A DNA stretch of 64,000 bases. Origin: DATKEJ01 sp963768715 (GTDB taxonomy: Bacteria > Bacteroidota > Rhodothermia > Rhodothermales > DATKEJ01). A model generated the notes under the pieces. The model was not told where the DNA came from. It worked only from the letters and a program-made list of their open reading frames with translations, and ran no database searches. Within the stretch, counting starts at the first letter, position 1; each line of letters begins with the position of its first letter. Shown piece after piece: positions 45,430 to 54,167 of the stretch. The stretch spans positions 1 through 64,000 of the forward strand of contig CAVYJC010000006.1 of the NCBI GenBank assembly GCA_963768715.1. The letters run 5' to 3'. Both the position numbers and the translations under genes were made by a program.

Positions 45430-46576
45430 AGTCCAGCTTCCCGATGACCGCGCCCGCAATCGTGTTCTTCTGGATTTCCTTGGTGCCCTCGTAGATCTCC
45501 GTGATCTTGGCGTCGCGGTAATAGCGTTCGACTTCGTAATCGGCAATGTAGCCGTACCCACCGAGCAGTTGCACCGCCTCGTTACTCACCTCCACGGCCG
45601 TCTGTGCCGCATACCACTTGGCCATAGAGGTGAGTTTCGGGTCGATGCGACCTTGGTCGAAGTTCCAGGCTGCCTTGTACGTCAGGAGGCGCGCCAACTC
45701 GAGCTTCGTCGCCATCTCGGCAATCTTGTGCTGGGTAACCTGGAAGTCTGCGATGCGTTTGCCGAACTGTCGTCGCTGCTTGACATAGTCCAAGGCGCGA
45801 TCGAATGCCCCCTGCGCAGTTCCCAAGCCTTGCGCCGCCGTTTCAATGCGGCTTTCGTCGAAGAATTCCAGGATCTGGTAGAAACCCTTGCCCTCGGGCC
45901 CAACGAGGTTCGCTACCGGGACGCGGACGTCCTTGAATGCCATCTCCCCCGTCGGAATCATGCGAATGCCCATCTTTCGTCCGACGTCTGCGATCGTCAG
46001 TCCATCAGCGTCGCCCGGAACGAGAATGATCGACTGCCCTCGATGACCGGCCCCCGGTTCTGTCTGGCAGATCACCAGGTAGAACGCAGCTATTCCGGCG
46101 TTCGTTATAAACGTTTTCACGCCGTTGACGACCCATTCGTCGCCGTCTCGAACCGCCGTCGTGTTCATGATCGTGATATCACTTCCGTGGTCGGGCTCGG
46201 TGATGGCGCCGCCCGAAATCGCTCTGCCCTCGGCGACGTCGGGGAGATACTTCGATTTCAACTCATCGGATCCAAAGCGCAAGATGCACTCCGAGGCAAA
46301 ATCCGCCAGCATCAGCGCAGCGCCGATCGTCGAGTCACGCCGGCAGAATTCCTCGACCACGAGCGCGTTTTCGAAGCACCCAAAATCCGATCCGCCATAC
46401 TCGACCGGGTAATGCAACCCGACAAAGCCTTCGTCGCACGCTCGTTTCCAAATCTCGGTGGGATACTCATGCTTCTCATCGAGCTCCAGCGCCAGTTCTT
46501 TGTCGAACTCCCCTTTGGCAAACTCCCGGGCCGCTTGCTGGATTTCCAGTTGTTCTTTTGTCAGCTCAAAGTCCAT
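45428..46576 (-). CDS. Acyl-CoA dehydrogenase
   Basis: The 382-residue protein starts MDFELTKEQLEIQQAAREFA and follows the acyl-CoA dehydrogenase fold: GGAITEPDHGSDI and WVVNGVKTFITNAG for the FAD loop, RRQFGKRIADFQ, and QLLGGYGYIADY followed by RDAKITEIYEGTKEIQ, where the Glu of YEG is the catalytic base of the short/medium-chain subgroup. It introduces a trans double bond in acyl-CoA and passes electrons to ETF. Last gene of a five-gene operon, 17 bp behind etfA. The chain length of the substrate is not clear. Confidence 0.94.
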   Translation of the reverse strand: MDFELTKEQLEIQQAAREFAKGEFDKELALELDEKHEYPTEIWKRACDEGFVGLHYPVEYGGSDFGCFENALVVEEFCRRDSTIGAALMLADFASECILRFGSDELKSKYLPDVAEGRAISGGAITEPDHGSDITIMNTTAVRDGDEWVVNGVKTFITNAGIAAFYLVICQTEPGAGHRGQSIILVPGDADGLTIADVGRKMGIRMIPTGEMAFKDVRVPVANLVGPEGKGFYQILEFFDESRIETAAQGLGTAQGAFDRALDYVKQRRQFGKRIADFQVTQHKIAEMATKLELARLLTYKAAWNFDQGRIDPKLTSMAKWYAAQTAVEVSNEAVQLLGGYGYIADYEVERYYRDAKITEIYEGTKEIQKNTIAGAVIGKLD

Positions 46577-46593
46577 GACTTCAACAGATAGGG

Positions 46594-47574
46594 TTATCCT
46601 CTTATGGCACGGATTCTCTCCTCGAGAACCGGCACGATGTCGAACAGATCGCCGACGATGCCCACGTCGGCCACCGAAAAGATCGGTGCTCTGGGATCCT
46701 TGTTTATGGCGACGAGAAACGGATCGCCTTTGATGCCGCCCATGTGTTGGAAGGATCCGCTTATGCCGATCGCTACATAGAGCTTCGGCCTGACGCTCTT
46801 GCCGGACGTGCCGACCTGGCGACTCTTCGGCATCCACTGTTTGTCCACGACAGGACGAGAGCACGCCACCTCAGCGCCAAGCGCATCGGCCAGCGAGCGA
46901 ATCATTTCGAGCCCTTCCTCATCCTCGATGCCGCGACCGACAGCAACCAATCGCTCCGCCTGGCTGATGTCGATGTCCGTTGCGGCGCCGGCGACCGTTC
47001 GCACGTCCCTCCGTCGGAGTTCAAGGGAAGACGGCACTGCCTCCTCGATCAAATCGCCCTTCAGACCGGGAAACGATCCCGGGCGGACCGCACCGGGACG
47101 TACCGTAATGATGCAACCGTTCGTCGACGCGGCCACCGAGACGCTGGCATGAACCTTCCCGCCATACACAGGACGTACCGCTGAAAGCTTGCCTCCTTCC
47201 CTGGACGCGGAAATGCAGTCGGTCACGAGAGGTCGTCTCAGCCGGACCGCAAGTCCAGGAACGAAGTCCATTGTATTGTTCGTGTGCGCAGCCACGACGA
47301 TGTCCGGAGACTTCCGCTCGATACACGGCATGAATAAGGCCGCAAGCCTTTCGCCGTCCGCCACGGACAGTTGGACGTCGGTCCACACCCGTAACTGATC
47401 GAACCATCCCGCAACCTCAACTGCGATGCCTGAAGTCTCCGTCCCCGCGAGAAGTCCGGTCACCGTACCCTGCTCGCCGACGAGCGATCGAGCCAGCGTA
47501 GCCAACTCCATGAAACTGTCGTCGGCAGCCTTCCCGTCGTGCTCTATAATCACAAATGCAGTCTGCATGGTCAT
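46594..47574 (-). CDS. etfA: Electron transfer flavoprotein alpha subunit
   Basis: The 326-residue protein has the N-terminal ETF domain (AFVIIEHDGKAADDSF) and the C-terminal FAD domain (AVGRGIEDEEGLEMI, DKQWMPKSRQVGTSGKSV, AIGISGSFQHMGGIKGD, IVGDLFDIVPVLEERI), which is diagnostic for EtfA/FixB. It binds the FAD that collects electrons from dehydrogenases. Its ATG overlaps the TGA of etfB (ATGA), so the two are translationally coupled. Confidence 0.95.
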   Translation of the reverse strand: MTMQTAFVIIEHDGKAADDSFMELATLARSLVGEQGTVTGLLAGTETSGIAVEVAGWFDQLRVWTDVQLSVADGERLAALFMPCIERKSPDIVVAAHTNNTMDFVPGLAVRLRRPLVTDCISASREGGKLSAVRPVYGGKVHASVSVAASTNGCIITVRPGAVRPGSFPGLKGDLIEEAVPSSLELRRRDVRTVAGAATDIDISQAERLVAVGRGIEDEEGLEMIRSLADALGAEVACSRPVVDKQWMPKSRQVGTSGKSVRPKLYVAIGISGSFQHMGGIKGDPFLVAINKDPRAPIFSVADVGIVGDLFDIVPVLEERIRAIRG

Positions 47575-48359
47575 ACACCTCCGCGTTCCTTCAAGCGTTC
47601 GACAAGCTGATCGACGACATCCTCGGTGCGGCCTTCCAGGATCTCGGCGCTGCGTCCCTCCGGTGGCCGATTCAGCGCTTCCACGCGGATCCACCTGGCA
47701 GTGTCTCCAACCTCGTCGGATGTGAGTCCCAACAATGCGGAATCGAGTACCGGAATCTCGGCGCCGGCCACCTTCCGAATGCCCCGAATGGAGACGTAGC
47801 GCGGCTCGTTGATTCCTGTCTGCACGGTGACGAGCGCAGGCAAGTCCACATTGACTGCCCGCTCGAGCCCTCCTTCCACCTCGTGCTGGACGCCGACCGC
47901 GCCGTCGACGACTTCTATGTACGTCGCGAGCGCGACTTGCGGGATGTCGAGCATGGCGGCAAGCATACCACCGACGACGCCCGCCCCGCTATCGCTCGAG
48001 ACAGATCCGGTGAGGATCAAATCGAAGGGGCGTTGAGCGATCGCAGCATGCAGTATTCTCGCAACGACGAAGGCGTCGGCATCTGCGAAAGCGGGGTCAG
48101 ACAGACGAATCGCCTCATCGGCGCCCATGGCGAGCGAGCGTCGGAGAACGTCTTCCGACTCTTCGCCGCCGACGGTGATCACGGTCACGCGCCCGCCGTG
48201 CGCCTCCTTGAGCCGGAGGGCTTCCTCTACGGCGAAACGATCCCATTCATTCAGGCCGAAAACGAGATCGTCCTCTTTGATCGCCCGACCCGACGCGTCG
48301 ATGGCGACATCGATCTCCGAAAGGTCGGGAACTCGTTTTATGCAGACAATGATTTCCAT
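47571..48359 (-). CDS. etfB: Electron transfer flavoprotein beta subunit
   Basis: The 262-residue protein begins MEIIVCIKRVPDLSEI and has the EtfB signature LTGSVSSDSGAGVVGGMLAAMLDIPQ, VEGGLERAVNVDLPALVTVQTGINEPRYVSI. It forms a heterodimer with EtfA. It follows the Fe-S oxidoreductase gene by 12 bp and overlaps etfA by 4 bases. Confidence 0.95.
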   Translation of the reverse strand: MEIIVCIKRVPDLSEIDVAIDASGRAIKEDDLVFGLNEWDRFAVEEALRLKEAHGGRVTVITVGGEESEDVLRRSLAMGADEAIRLSDPAFADADAFVVARILHAAIAQRPFDLILTGSVSSDSGAGVVGGMLAAMLDIPQVALATYIEVVDGAVGVQHEVEGGLERAVNVDLPALVTVQTGINEPRYVSIRGIRKVAGAEIPVLDSALLGLTSDEVGDTARWIRVEALNRPPEGRSAEILEGRTEDVVDQLVERLKERGGV

Positions 48360-48371
48360 TGGCTTTCCAAC

Positions 48372-48794
48372 TCAATTTGTGTCTTCGGTTTCGACTTCGT
48401 CGGCCGTCGTGGGGGGAGCCCCCTGGACCGATCGCGATACCAACTCGGCAAGATCAATGATTTCCATCTCACCCTCTTTGCCGATAGTCTTTACGGCATC
48501 CTCGAGGTTGATCATACAAAACGGGCACGCCGTCACTACTACCTGGGCTCCGGCTTCGGCAGCCATGGCAAGGCGCTTCTCTCCCATCCGGCTCTCCGCC
48601 TCACCCTCGTGATAGAGACTCAACAGCCCTCCCCCACAGCAGAAGCTCCTGTTCCTGGATCGGGTCATCTCGACGGTCGTAAGTCCGGGGATCGCTCCCA
48701 ATACCCGTCGAGGCGCGTCGTATTCCCCGTTGTGGCGCCCCAGGTAGCACGGATCGTGAAACGTGTACGTTCTCTCGTCGCCAATCGGTTTCAA
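48372..48794 (-). CDS. C-terminal cysteine-rich part of the ETF:membrane oxidoreductase
   Basis: This 140-codon frame is the second CCG/heterodisulfide-reductase-like domain: YTFHDPCYLGRHN, NRSFCCGGGLLS and VVTACPFCMIN. It is almost certainly the tail of the preceding gene. One missing base near 48801-48809 ends that gene at DQGN; restoring it reads QGKLALKPIGDER straight into this frame. Confidence 0.85.
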   Translation of the reverse strand: MKPIGDERTYTFHDPCYLGRHNGEYDAPRRVLGAIPGLTTVEMTRSRNRSFCCGGGLLSLYHEGEAESRMGEKRLAMAAEAGAQVVVTACPFCMINLEDAVKTIGKEGEMEIIDLAELVSRSVQGAPPTTADEVETEDTN

Positions 48795-48796
48795 AG

Positions 48797-50425
48797 CTAG
48801 TTTCCCTGGTCGAGCAGTTCCGCCATAAGCTGACTGTGATGAAGGACCGGAAGCTCGAGGTCGTATCCATCGTGCTTCAGTGCATTGAAGGCATGCGGGT
48901 CGGTCGTGACGACGCGGTTGAACTCCCGGGTCCCCATAGCTTCCAAATTCTGATCTCTCAATTCCTCGAAAAGGCCTTCTTCACCGATGCGGCGGACCTC
49001 GTGTCCTGAATCGACCTCGTCTTCTCCAAGGATGCCTGCATCCAGACGGGCCGCCTGCAGCACGTTTGCCATCGCGCGACTGATCTCCTGGATTCTCGGA
49101 TCGTAGGAAGCAGCACTATCGGTGAAGAACAGGATATCTGTCTTGTCACCTTCGCCCAACTGACGCACGCCGCCGGAACCGGACGCGCCATCCTCCAGCC
49201 ACGCGCCACGCAGGCGTGGAGGCTTACCGAACGGATTCCCGCGTTGCTCCAGATCGGCCAGCGTCTTCTGGAGCTTGGGCGGGACCTCGCCTTGCTCGAC
49301 CAGAAAGCGCCGCATGTCGACGATCTTGTCGACGTATTCGATGGTGACCGGACAGACTTCTTCGCAAGCCCCGCAGGTCGTGCATGCCCACAGTTCTTCC
49401 GGGGTGATCGTTTCGCCGACGAACGTCGGACGTTTCTCAGAGGGAACCACCTCGCCGAGGATCGGATAGCTCGCATAGGCCAGATCGCGACTCTTGATGC
49501 TGATCATGCGAGGAGAGAGGGGCGTCCCGGTTGCGTAGGCGGGGCACTGATCCGAACACCGTCCACAGTCGGTACAGGTATAGAAATCGAGGATGTGTTT
49601 CCACGTAAAGTCTTCCAGCTTTCCGACGCCGAGTGAGGGAAGCTTGTCGAGGTCCGCCTCGTCATAGCGTGGCGGCTTGACCTCGCCGGTCGTCTTCAGC
49701 TTCGATAGGAACACGTTGGGAAGCGAGGTAATAACGTGGAAATGCTTCGAGACGGGCAGGTAGCACAGGAAGAACAGCAACGCGACGTTGTGGATCCAGA
49801 ACGATCCGCTATGGATCGACGCGAGTGACGCCGTGGAAGCGCCCTGCAGCAGGAGGGATGCAGTTGCTGCGAGCGGCATGTGAGGATGGTCTCCCCCGCT
49901 CATGATTCGCGCGCTGCCTTCAAAAACCGCATCCGCCAACATCAAAAGGGCGATCAGACCCAGAATGACGTAGGCCTCATGGCCGTGCGCGGCCGTTGCA
50001 AGACGATCGTCGTAGCGTGAGGGATGAAAAACGGCCCGGCGAACGATCGCGACAATACAGGCGGCGAGTACGATCAGGGCGGTGTAATCCTTGAAGACGG
50101 AGTAGACGTCACCAGCCGCCCCTTTGAGACCGGGCAACGTGAAGCCGGGAGCGAATCCCTCGCCGAGCAGGGTGAGCGAGCGAAGTGAGAGGATGAGAAA
50201 GCCCGCGAATATCAGGATATGGAGTGTGCCGGCGAGCAGATAGCGCGGCTGTCTGGATTGGCCAAAACCGACGACGAGGAGGCGGCGTAATCGCCGTCCC
50301 GCATGATCGAAACGCGGGTCGGGCGCGCCGAGTCGCAGCAGGGCGAAACGCTTCGTCAGCACCCAGGCGAAAATGCCGAGCGCGACGAGTATGAGGATCG
50401 TGTGTGCGAGCAACTGGACTGTCAT
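48797..50425 (-). CDS. Membrane Fe-S oxidoreductase for ETF (N-terminal and Fe-S part)
   Basis: The first 240 residues contain five or six membrane helices like the gamma subunit of nitrate reductase. Then come two [4Fe-4S] motifs, CTDCGRCSDQCP and CTTCGACEEVCP, and the first cysteine-rich domain. Joined to the 48372-48794 piece after a one-base repair, it makes a 684-residue protein of the FadF / ETF:membrane oxidoreductase type, which takes electrons from EtfAB and reduces menaquinone. The operon order (Fe-S oxidoreductase, etfB, etfA, acyl-CoA dehydrogenase) supports this strongly. Confidence 0.9.
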   Translation of the reverse strand: MTVQLLAHTILILVALGIFAWVLTKRFALLRLGAPDPRFDHAGRRLRRLLVVGFGQSRQPRYLLAGTLHILIFAGFLILSLRSLTLLGEGFAPGFTLPGLKGAAGDVYSVFKDYTALIVLAACIVAIVRRAVFHPSRYDDRLATAAHGHEAYVILGLIALLMLADAVFEGSARIMSGGDHPHMPLAATASLLLQGASTASLASIHSGSFWIHNVALLFFLCYLPVSKHFHVITSLPNVFLSKLKTTGEVKPPRYDEADLDKLPSLGVGKLEDFTWKHILDFYTCTDCGRCSDQCPAYATGTPLSPRMISIKSRDLAYASYPILGEVVPSEKRPTFVGETITPEELWACTTCGACEEVCPVTIEYVDKIVDMRRFLVEQGEVPPKLQKTLADLEQRGNPFGKPPRLRGAWLEDGASGSGGVRQLGEGDKTDILFFTDSAASYDPRIQEISRAMANVLQAARLDAGILGEDEVDSGHEVRRIGEEGLFEELRDQNLEAMGTREFNRVVTTDPHAFNALKHDGYDLELPVLHHSQLMAELLDQGN

Positions 50426-50490
50426 TCGAAGTCAAACCGGCTTCGAATCTGAATGGTCCGTCTCGAACACACCCACTGTGCCCACCCCTT

Positions 50491-50766
50491 TCATATGATC
50501 GCGACGTCGTCTGACCAGGCAGGCTGGTGCAGGAGGTATGCCCCCGCTCGGACATGTGCCTCGGTGAGTGATCTCGCTTTCGGGGTGCCCATTTCCTCCG
50601 CCGCATCACTCATCAGGAAGGCGCTCAGACCGTCGAGAACCTCCTGGTACGTTTTGTGGGTCCCGTCCTGGTGGCAGCAATGCACGCACCAGTCGTTGTT
50701 GTGATCGCCGCCGCCATGATCTTCTGGGCCTGCCATCGGCATGCCGCAAGACAAACATTCGTCCAT
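50491..50766 (-). CDS. Small putative zinc-ribbon protein
   Basis: Starting at 50766 the protein is 91 residues: MDECLSCGMPMAGPEDHGGGD, DWCVHCCHQDGTHKTYQEVLDGLSAFLM. The paired CxxC and CxxCC with the QDG motif match the putative zinc-ribbon family PF12674. The function is unknown. It lies 65 bp upstream of the ETF oxidoreductase gene on the same strand and could be the first gene of that operon. Confidence 0.8.
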   Translation of the reverse strand: MDECLSCGMPMAGPEDHGGGDHNNDWCVHCCHQDGTHKTYQEVLDGLSAFLMSDAAEEMGTPKARSLTEAHVRAGAYLLHQPAWSDDVAII

Positions 50767-50882
50767 CGCCAAGCTCCGGAAATTGGGTTTGCGCATGATT
50801 CGGTAAGCAAGCATACTGAACGACTCATGGAAGCGTGGGAAGAGTTTCCCGTGCGGGTGTGTAGGCCAAAGGATGCTGTCGG

Positions 50883-50960
50883 TTTGGAAACCGGTCCGGT
50901 CTTAAGACCTGACAGGTTTTAAAACCTGACAGGTCTATAGACCCCTCTCTCCTGTAGACG
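50883..50960. repeat. Nested-palindrome repeat
   Basis: GGAAACCGGTCCGGTCTTAAGACC, ACCTGACAGGTTTTAAAACC and TGACAGGTCTATAGACC, ending CTCCTGTAGAC. It lies in the divergent gap between the zinc-ribbon gene and the second sulfatase. Confidence 0.85.
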
Positions 50961-51043
50961 CGACCCCCGTCCTTTTTTGAGGACGGTGACGCAAAACGGC
51001 TCCAAATCACGCCTTGAAATGAGTCGACTAACTATATTTCCGC

Positions 51044-52534
51044 ATGTCGATACTCCGCATTCTCGTGCTCATCCTCGGGTTGGCGGGTGGCCTTTTCGCA
51101 CAGCCACCTCAAGCCGACGCATCGAAGCCTAACATTGTAATCATCCTCACCGATGATCAGGGCTACGCGGACGTCGGTGTATATGGTGCGAAAGGATTCG
51201 AAACGCCGGTCCTCGATCGTTTGGCTTCCGAAGGAATCCGGTTTACCAGCTTCTATGCTACCGAGTCTGCTTGCTCACCGACGCGCGCCTCCATCATGAC
51301 AGGCAGCTACCCGACCCGGGTTGGCATCCCGGAGGTGCTGTTCCCAGGCGCAACAGAAGGACTGAATCCCGACGAGATCACGATCGCCGAGCTGGCCCGG
51401 GGCCAGGGCTACGCAACCCAGGCGATAGGAAAGTGGCACCTGGGAGACCACCCATTGTTTCTGCCAACCAACCACGGCTTCGACCACTATTTCGGGCTTC
51501 CCTACTCAAACGACATGAGTCCGGACCCCAAGCACAACTATTGGCCCAAGAACAGGGTGAAGAACCCGCCGCTGCCGCTCATCCGCGACACGACGGTAAT
51601 CGAACGCGAACCCGATCAGTCACAGCTGACGAGACGCTACACCGTCGAAGCCGTGGAGTTCATCAAAGAGCACGCGCACGATCCGTTTTTTCTTTACCTC
51701 GCGCACTCGATGCCCCACACACCGATCTTCGCATCGGAGGCGTTTGCCGGAACGACAGAGCAAGGCGCGTACGGGGACGTCATTTCCGAAATCGATTGGT
51801 CAGTCGGGCAGGTAATCGAGACCCTCGAAGATCTAGGCATAGAGAGGAATACACTGGTTTTCTTTTGCTCGGATAACGGTCCATGGCTCGTCTTTGGAAA
51901 TCATGCCGGGTCGGCCGGCCCGTTCCGGGAAGGAAAGGCGACAACCTTCGAAGGCGGGCACCGGGTTCCGGCCATCGCGTGGTGGCCGGGAACGATCAAA
52001 CCGGGTGGCGTCTATGACGGGATCGCCTCGTCAATGGATCTATTCCCAACGGTTGCCGGAATCGTTGGCGCCCCGGTTCCAACCGATCGCGTGATCGACG
52101 GGAAGGACCTTCGGCCCGTACTCTTGGGAGACTCCACTGCAATCCATCCATACGATGCGTTCTTCTTTTACCGCAGCGGAAGATTGGAGGGAGTCAGGAG
52201 CAGCCATTGGAAGCTCCACGTACCGCACTGGTACGTGACGCCCGACTCGATCGGAAATGACGCATGGCCAGGTGTGTACCGTCGGGAAGACATGCCCCTG
52301 GCGCTGTACGATCTTCAGGCCGATCCTGGGGAGACCGCCGACGTATCCGGCCGGCATCCGGACGTGGTGGCGCGCCTCAGCGCTTTGATCGATCGGGCGC
52401 GTCGTGAGATCGGCGACGCCATTACGGGATCGGTGGGATCGCTCGCTCGGCCGCCCGGGCACGTGGCCAAGCCGTGGGCGCAGAATCCGTTACCGGATCG
52501 GGAGACACAGCCCGACAAGGATCCCGCTCATTAG
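51044..52534 (+). CDS. Secreted arylsulfatase
   Basis: The 496-residue protein has a signal peptide (ILVLILGLAGGLFAQ) and the arylsulfatase A-type layout: NIVIILTDDQGYADVGVYG (metal Asp pair), ESACSPTRASIMTG with the C-x-P-x-R formylglycine site at Cys77, TQAIGKWHLG, FFLYLAHSMPHTPI and FFCSDNGPW. It should remove sulfate esters in the periplasm. It belongs to a different subfamily from the sulfatase at 13058. A nested-palindrome repeat starts about 14 bases after its stop. Confidence 0.92.
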   Translation: MSILRILVLILGLAGGLFAQPPQADASKPNIVIILTDDQGYADVGVYGAKGFETPVLDRLASEGIRFTSFYATESACSPTRASIMTGSYPTRVGIPEVLFPGATEGLNPDEITIAELARGQGYATQAIGKWHLGDHPLFLPTNHGFDHYFGLPYSNDMSPDPKHNYWPKNRVKNPPLPLIRDTTVIEREPDQSQLTRRYTVEAVEFIKEHAHDPFFLYLAHSMPHTPIFASEAFAGTTEQGAYGDVISEIDWSVGQVIETLEDLGIERNTLVFFCSDNGPWLVFGNHAGSAGPFREGKATTFEGGHRVPAIAWWPGTIKPGGVYDGIASSMDLFPTVAGIVGAPVPTDRVIDGKDLRPVLLGDSTAIHPYDAFFFYRSGRLEGVRSSHWKLHVPHWYVTPDSIGNDAWPGVYRREDMPLALYDLQADPGETADVSGRHPDVVARLSALIDRARREIGDAITGSVGSLARPPGHVAKPWAQNPLPDRETQPDKDPAH

Positions 52535-52552
52535 GAGGCGACTGTCCAAACA

Positions 52553-52632
52553 GCTCAGGTCTGGAGACCGGTCGGGTTTTCAAACCTGACAGGTTTTAAA
52601 ACCTGTCAGGTCATAAGACCTGTATCTCCTGT
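52553..52632. repeat. Nested-palindrome repeat
   Basis: GGTCTGGAGACCGGTCGGG, ACCTGACAGGTTTTAAAACC and TGTCAGGTCATAAGACCTG, ending CTCCTGTAAA. Same module order as the copies at 50883 and 53912. Confidence 0.85.
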
Positions 52633-52754
52633 AAATCGACACTTTGCATTTTGGTCACCTGCACGGATGACACCGCGGCGCCCTGGGCACACGTTGCTAC
52701 CTTGAAATGCAACACGTCGCAGCGTATTCATAGCCATCGCCTCATCCCCACGTT

Positions 52755-53863
52755 ATGGTTCCACATGCAATGTTCAGGATCCTCATAGCCACCTCCCTGC
52801 TTGAGCTAGCTGCGTTAACCTCGGTGGCACAACCATTCAAAACCGACCCCCGCGACCTCGACTTCATGCAAATCAGCGATGACGTTCACGTAGCCTTTCG
52901 TCCCGATCCTCTGCGCTACTGGGTGGAAGGCAATGTCACAATCATCCTGAACGAGAAGGACGTGGTTGTGGTGGATGGAAGCGGCTCAAACCGATCGGCT
53001 CGTCAGGTAATCAATTACATCAGCTCCCTGACAGACAATCCCGTGACGGTCCTGATCAATACACACGGACACGGAGACCATACTGTCGGAAACTCGGAGT
53101 ATGTCCGGACCTTCCCTGGAATTGAGATCATTTCGCGTCAGGAAACATACGACTACCTGACCGGATCAGGAATCGGCTATGTTGCAGATATCGCAAAGTC
53201 CGTCGAGTCACGCAAGGAGGCAGGTGAAGAGGAGATCTCCACGTGTCATCGCTGAGGCCAGTCCTGGCTCCGAAAAGGTCGTCGCGAACCTCGGCAGTAC
53301 TTCGAGCATGACATCGATATCCGGCAGCAGGCTTATCGGGAGGCAGTCATCGCACCACCGACCATCACAGTCGAAACGGGGTTACCCTTCACAGGGGCAA
53401 GCGAACGATCGAGGTGCGCTATCTTGGTCCAGGTGACACGCATGGGGATCTCGTCGTCTTCCTGCCCCAGGACCATATCGTTGCGACAGGTGACATGGTT
53501 GTACATCCCTTCCCATACGGATTTTCGAGGCATGCGCTCGACTGGGTTAATACGCTCGATTCACTTGCCGCATTGGATTTCGACACGCTTATTCCCGGTC
53601 ACGGCGAGGTCCAGCATGGAAAGTCGTACCTCCGAAAGGTGCAGTCGTTGCTTCGATACGTTCAGCATGAAGTGAATGCCGCAATCGACGATGGCCTAAC
53701 AGAGGACGAAACCGCTGCACGCATCGATCTTTCGTCATACAAAGATCAGTTCGCCGGAGACGATCCAGTGACGCGCTACTATTTCGACGAGTATTTCGCC
53801 CACCCAAACGTCCGTCGTACGTATCGGTCGATCGTGGAGTCGAGGGAGGCGTCGTCACCGTGA
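52755..53863 (+). pseudogene. Exported metallo-beta-lactamase-fold hydrolase (three frame breaks)
   Basis: A signal peptide (ILIATSLLELAALTSVAQ) is followed by the MBL fold: NVTIILNEKDVVVVDGSGS, LINTHGHGDHTVG (zinc site), then after the breaks GPGDTHGDLVVFLPQD, ATGDMVVHP and LIPGHGEVQ. The frame shifts near 53245 (one extra base), 53292 and 53392 (one missing base each). In the intervening frames the sequence reads VIAEASPGSEKVVANL and RQYFEHDIDIRQQAYREAV. Repaired, it encodes 369 residues. The substrate is unknown. It lies next to the equally damaged octaheme cytochrome gene. Confidence 0.78.
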
Positions 53864-54167
53864 TGGATTCGCCTGCGATCAAGGAAAGTGCTGGATTTGG
53901 AGGCGTGCTGCAAACCTGTCAGGTTTATAGACCGGTCGGGTTTTCAAACCTGACAGGTTTTAAAACCTGGCAGGTCTGAAGACCTATACCTCCTGTAGTC
54001 TCACACATCGGGCATCCAATCCTGATTCCCGTTTCCCCGATGCCACGTAGAGTATTCCCCCCACAGCACATATGAAGCTCTGTACCGTTTTTCTCGATCC
54101 GACGGGGTCCGCACTTGCCGATTGTTTTCCTGCGAAAGCCGGGCTCGCGATTTGGAGTTGGAATGTC
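53864..54167. other. Gene-free stretch with nested-palindrome repeat
   Basis: At 53912-53998 a nested-palindrome copy reads ACCTGTCAGGTTTATAGACC, GGTCGGGTTTTCAAACC, ACCTGACAGGTTTTAAAACC and GGCAGGTCTGAAGACC, ending CTCCTGTAGTC. The remaining 170 bases before the cytochrome start hold no supported gene. Confidence 0.7.

Noticed and set aside
48797..48812. ETF oxidoreductase as two separate subunits
   Set aside because: The downstream piece begins inside a conserved segment (KLALKPIGDE) and lacks its own start signals; one restored base joins a normal 684-residue protein.
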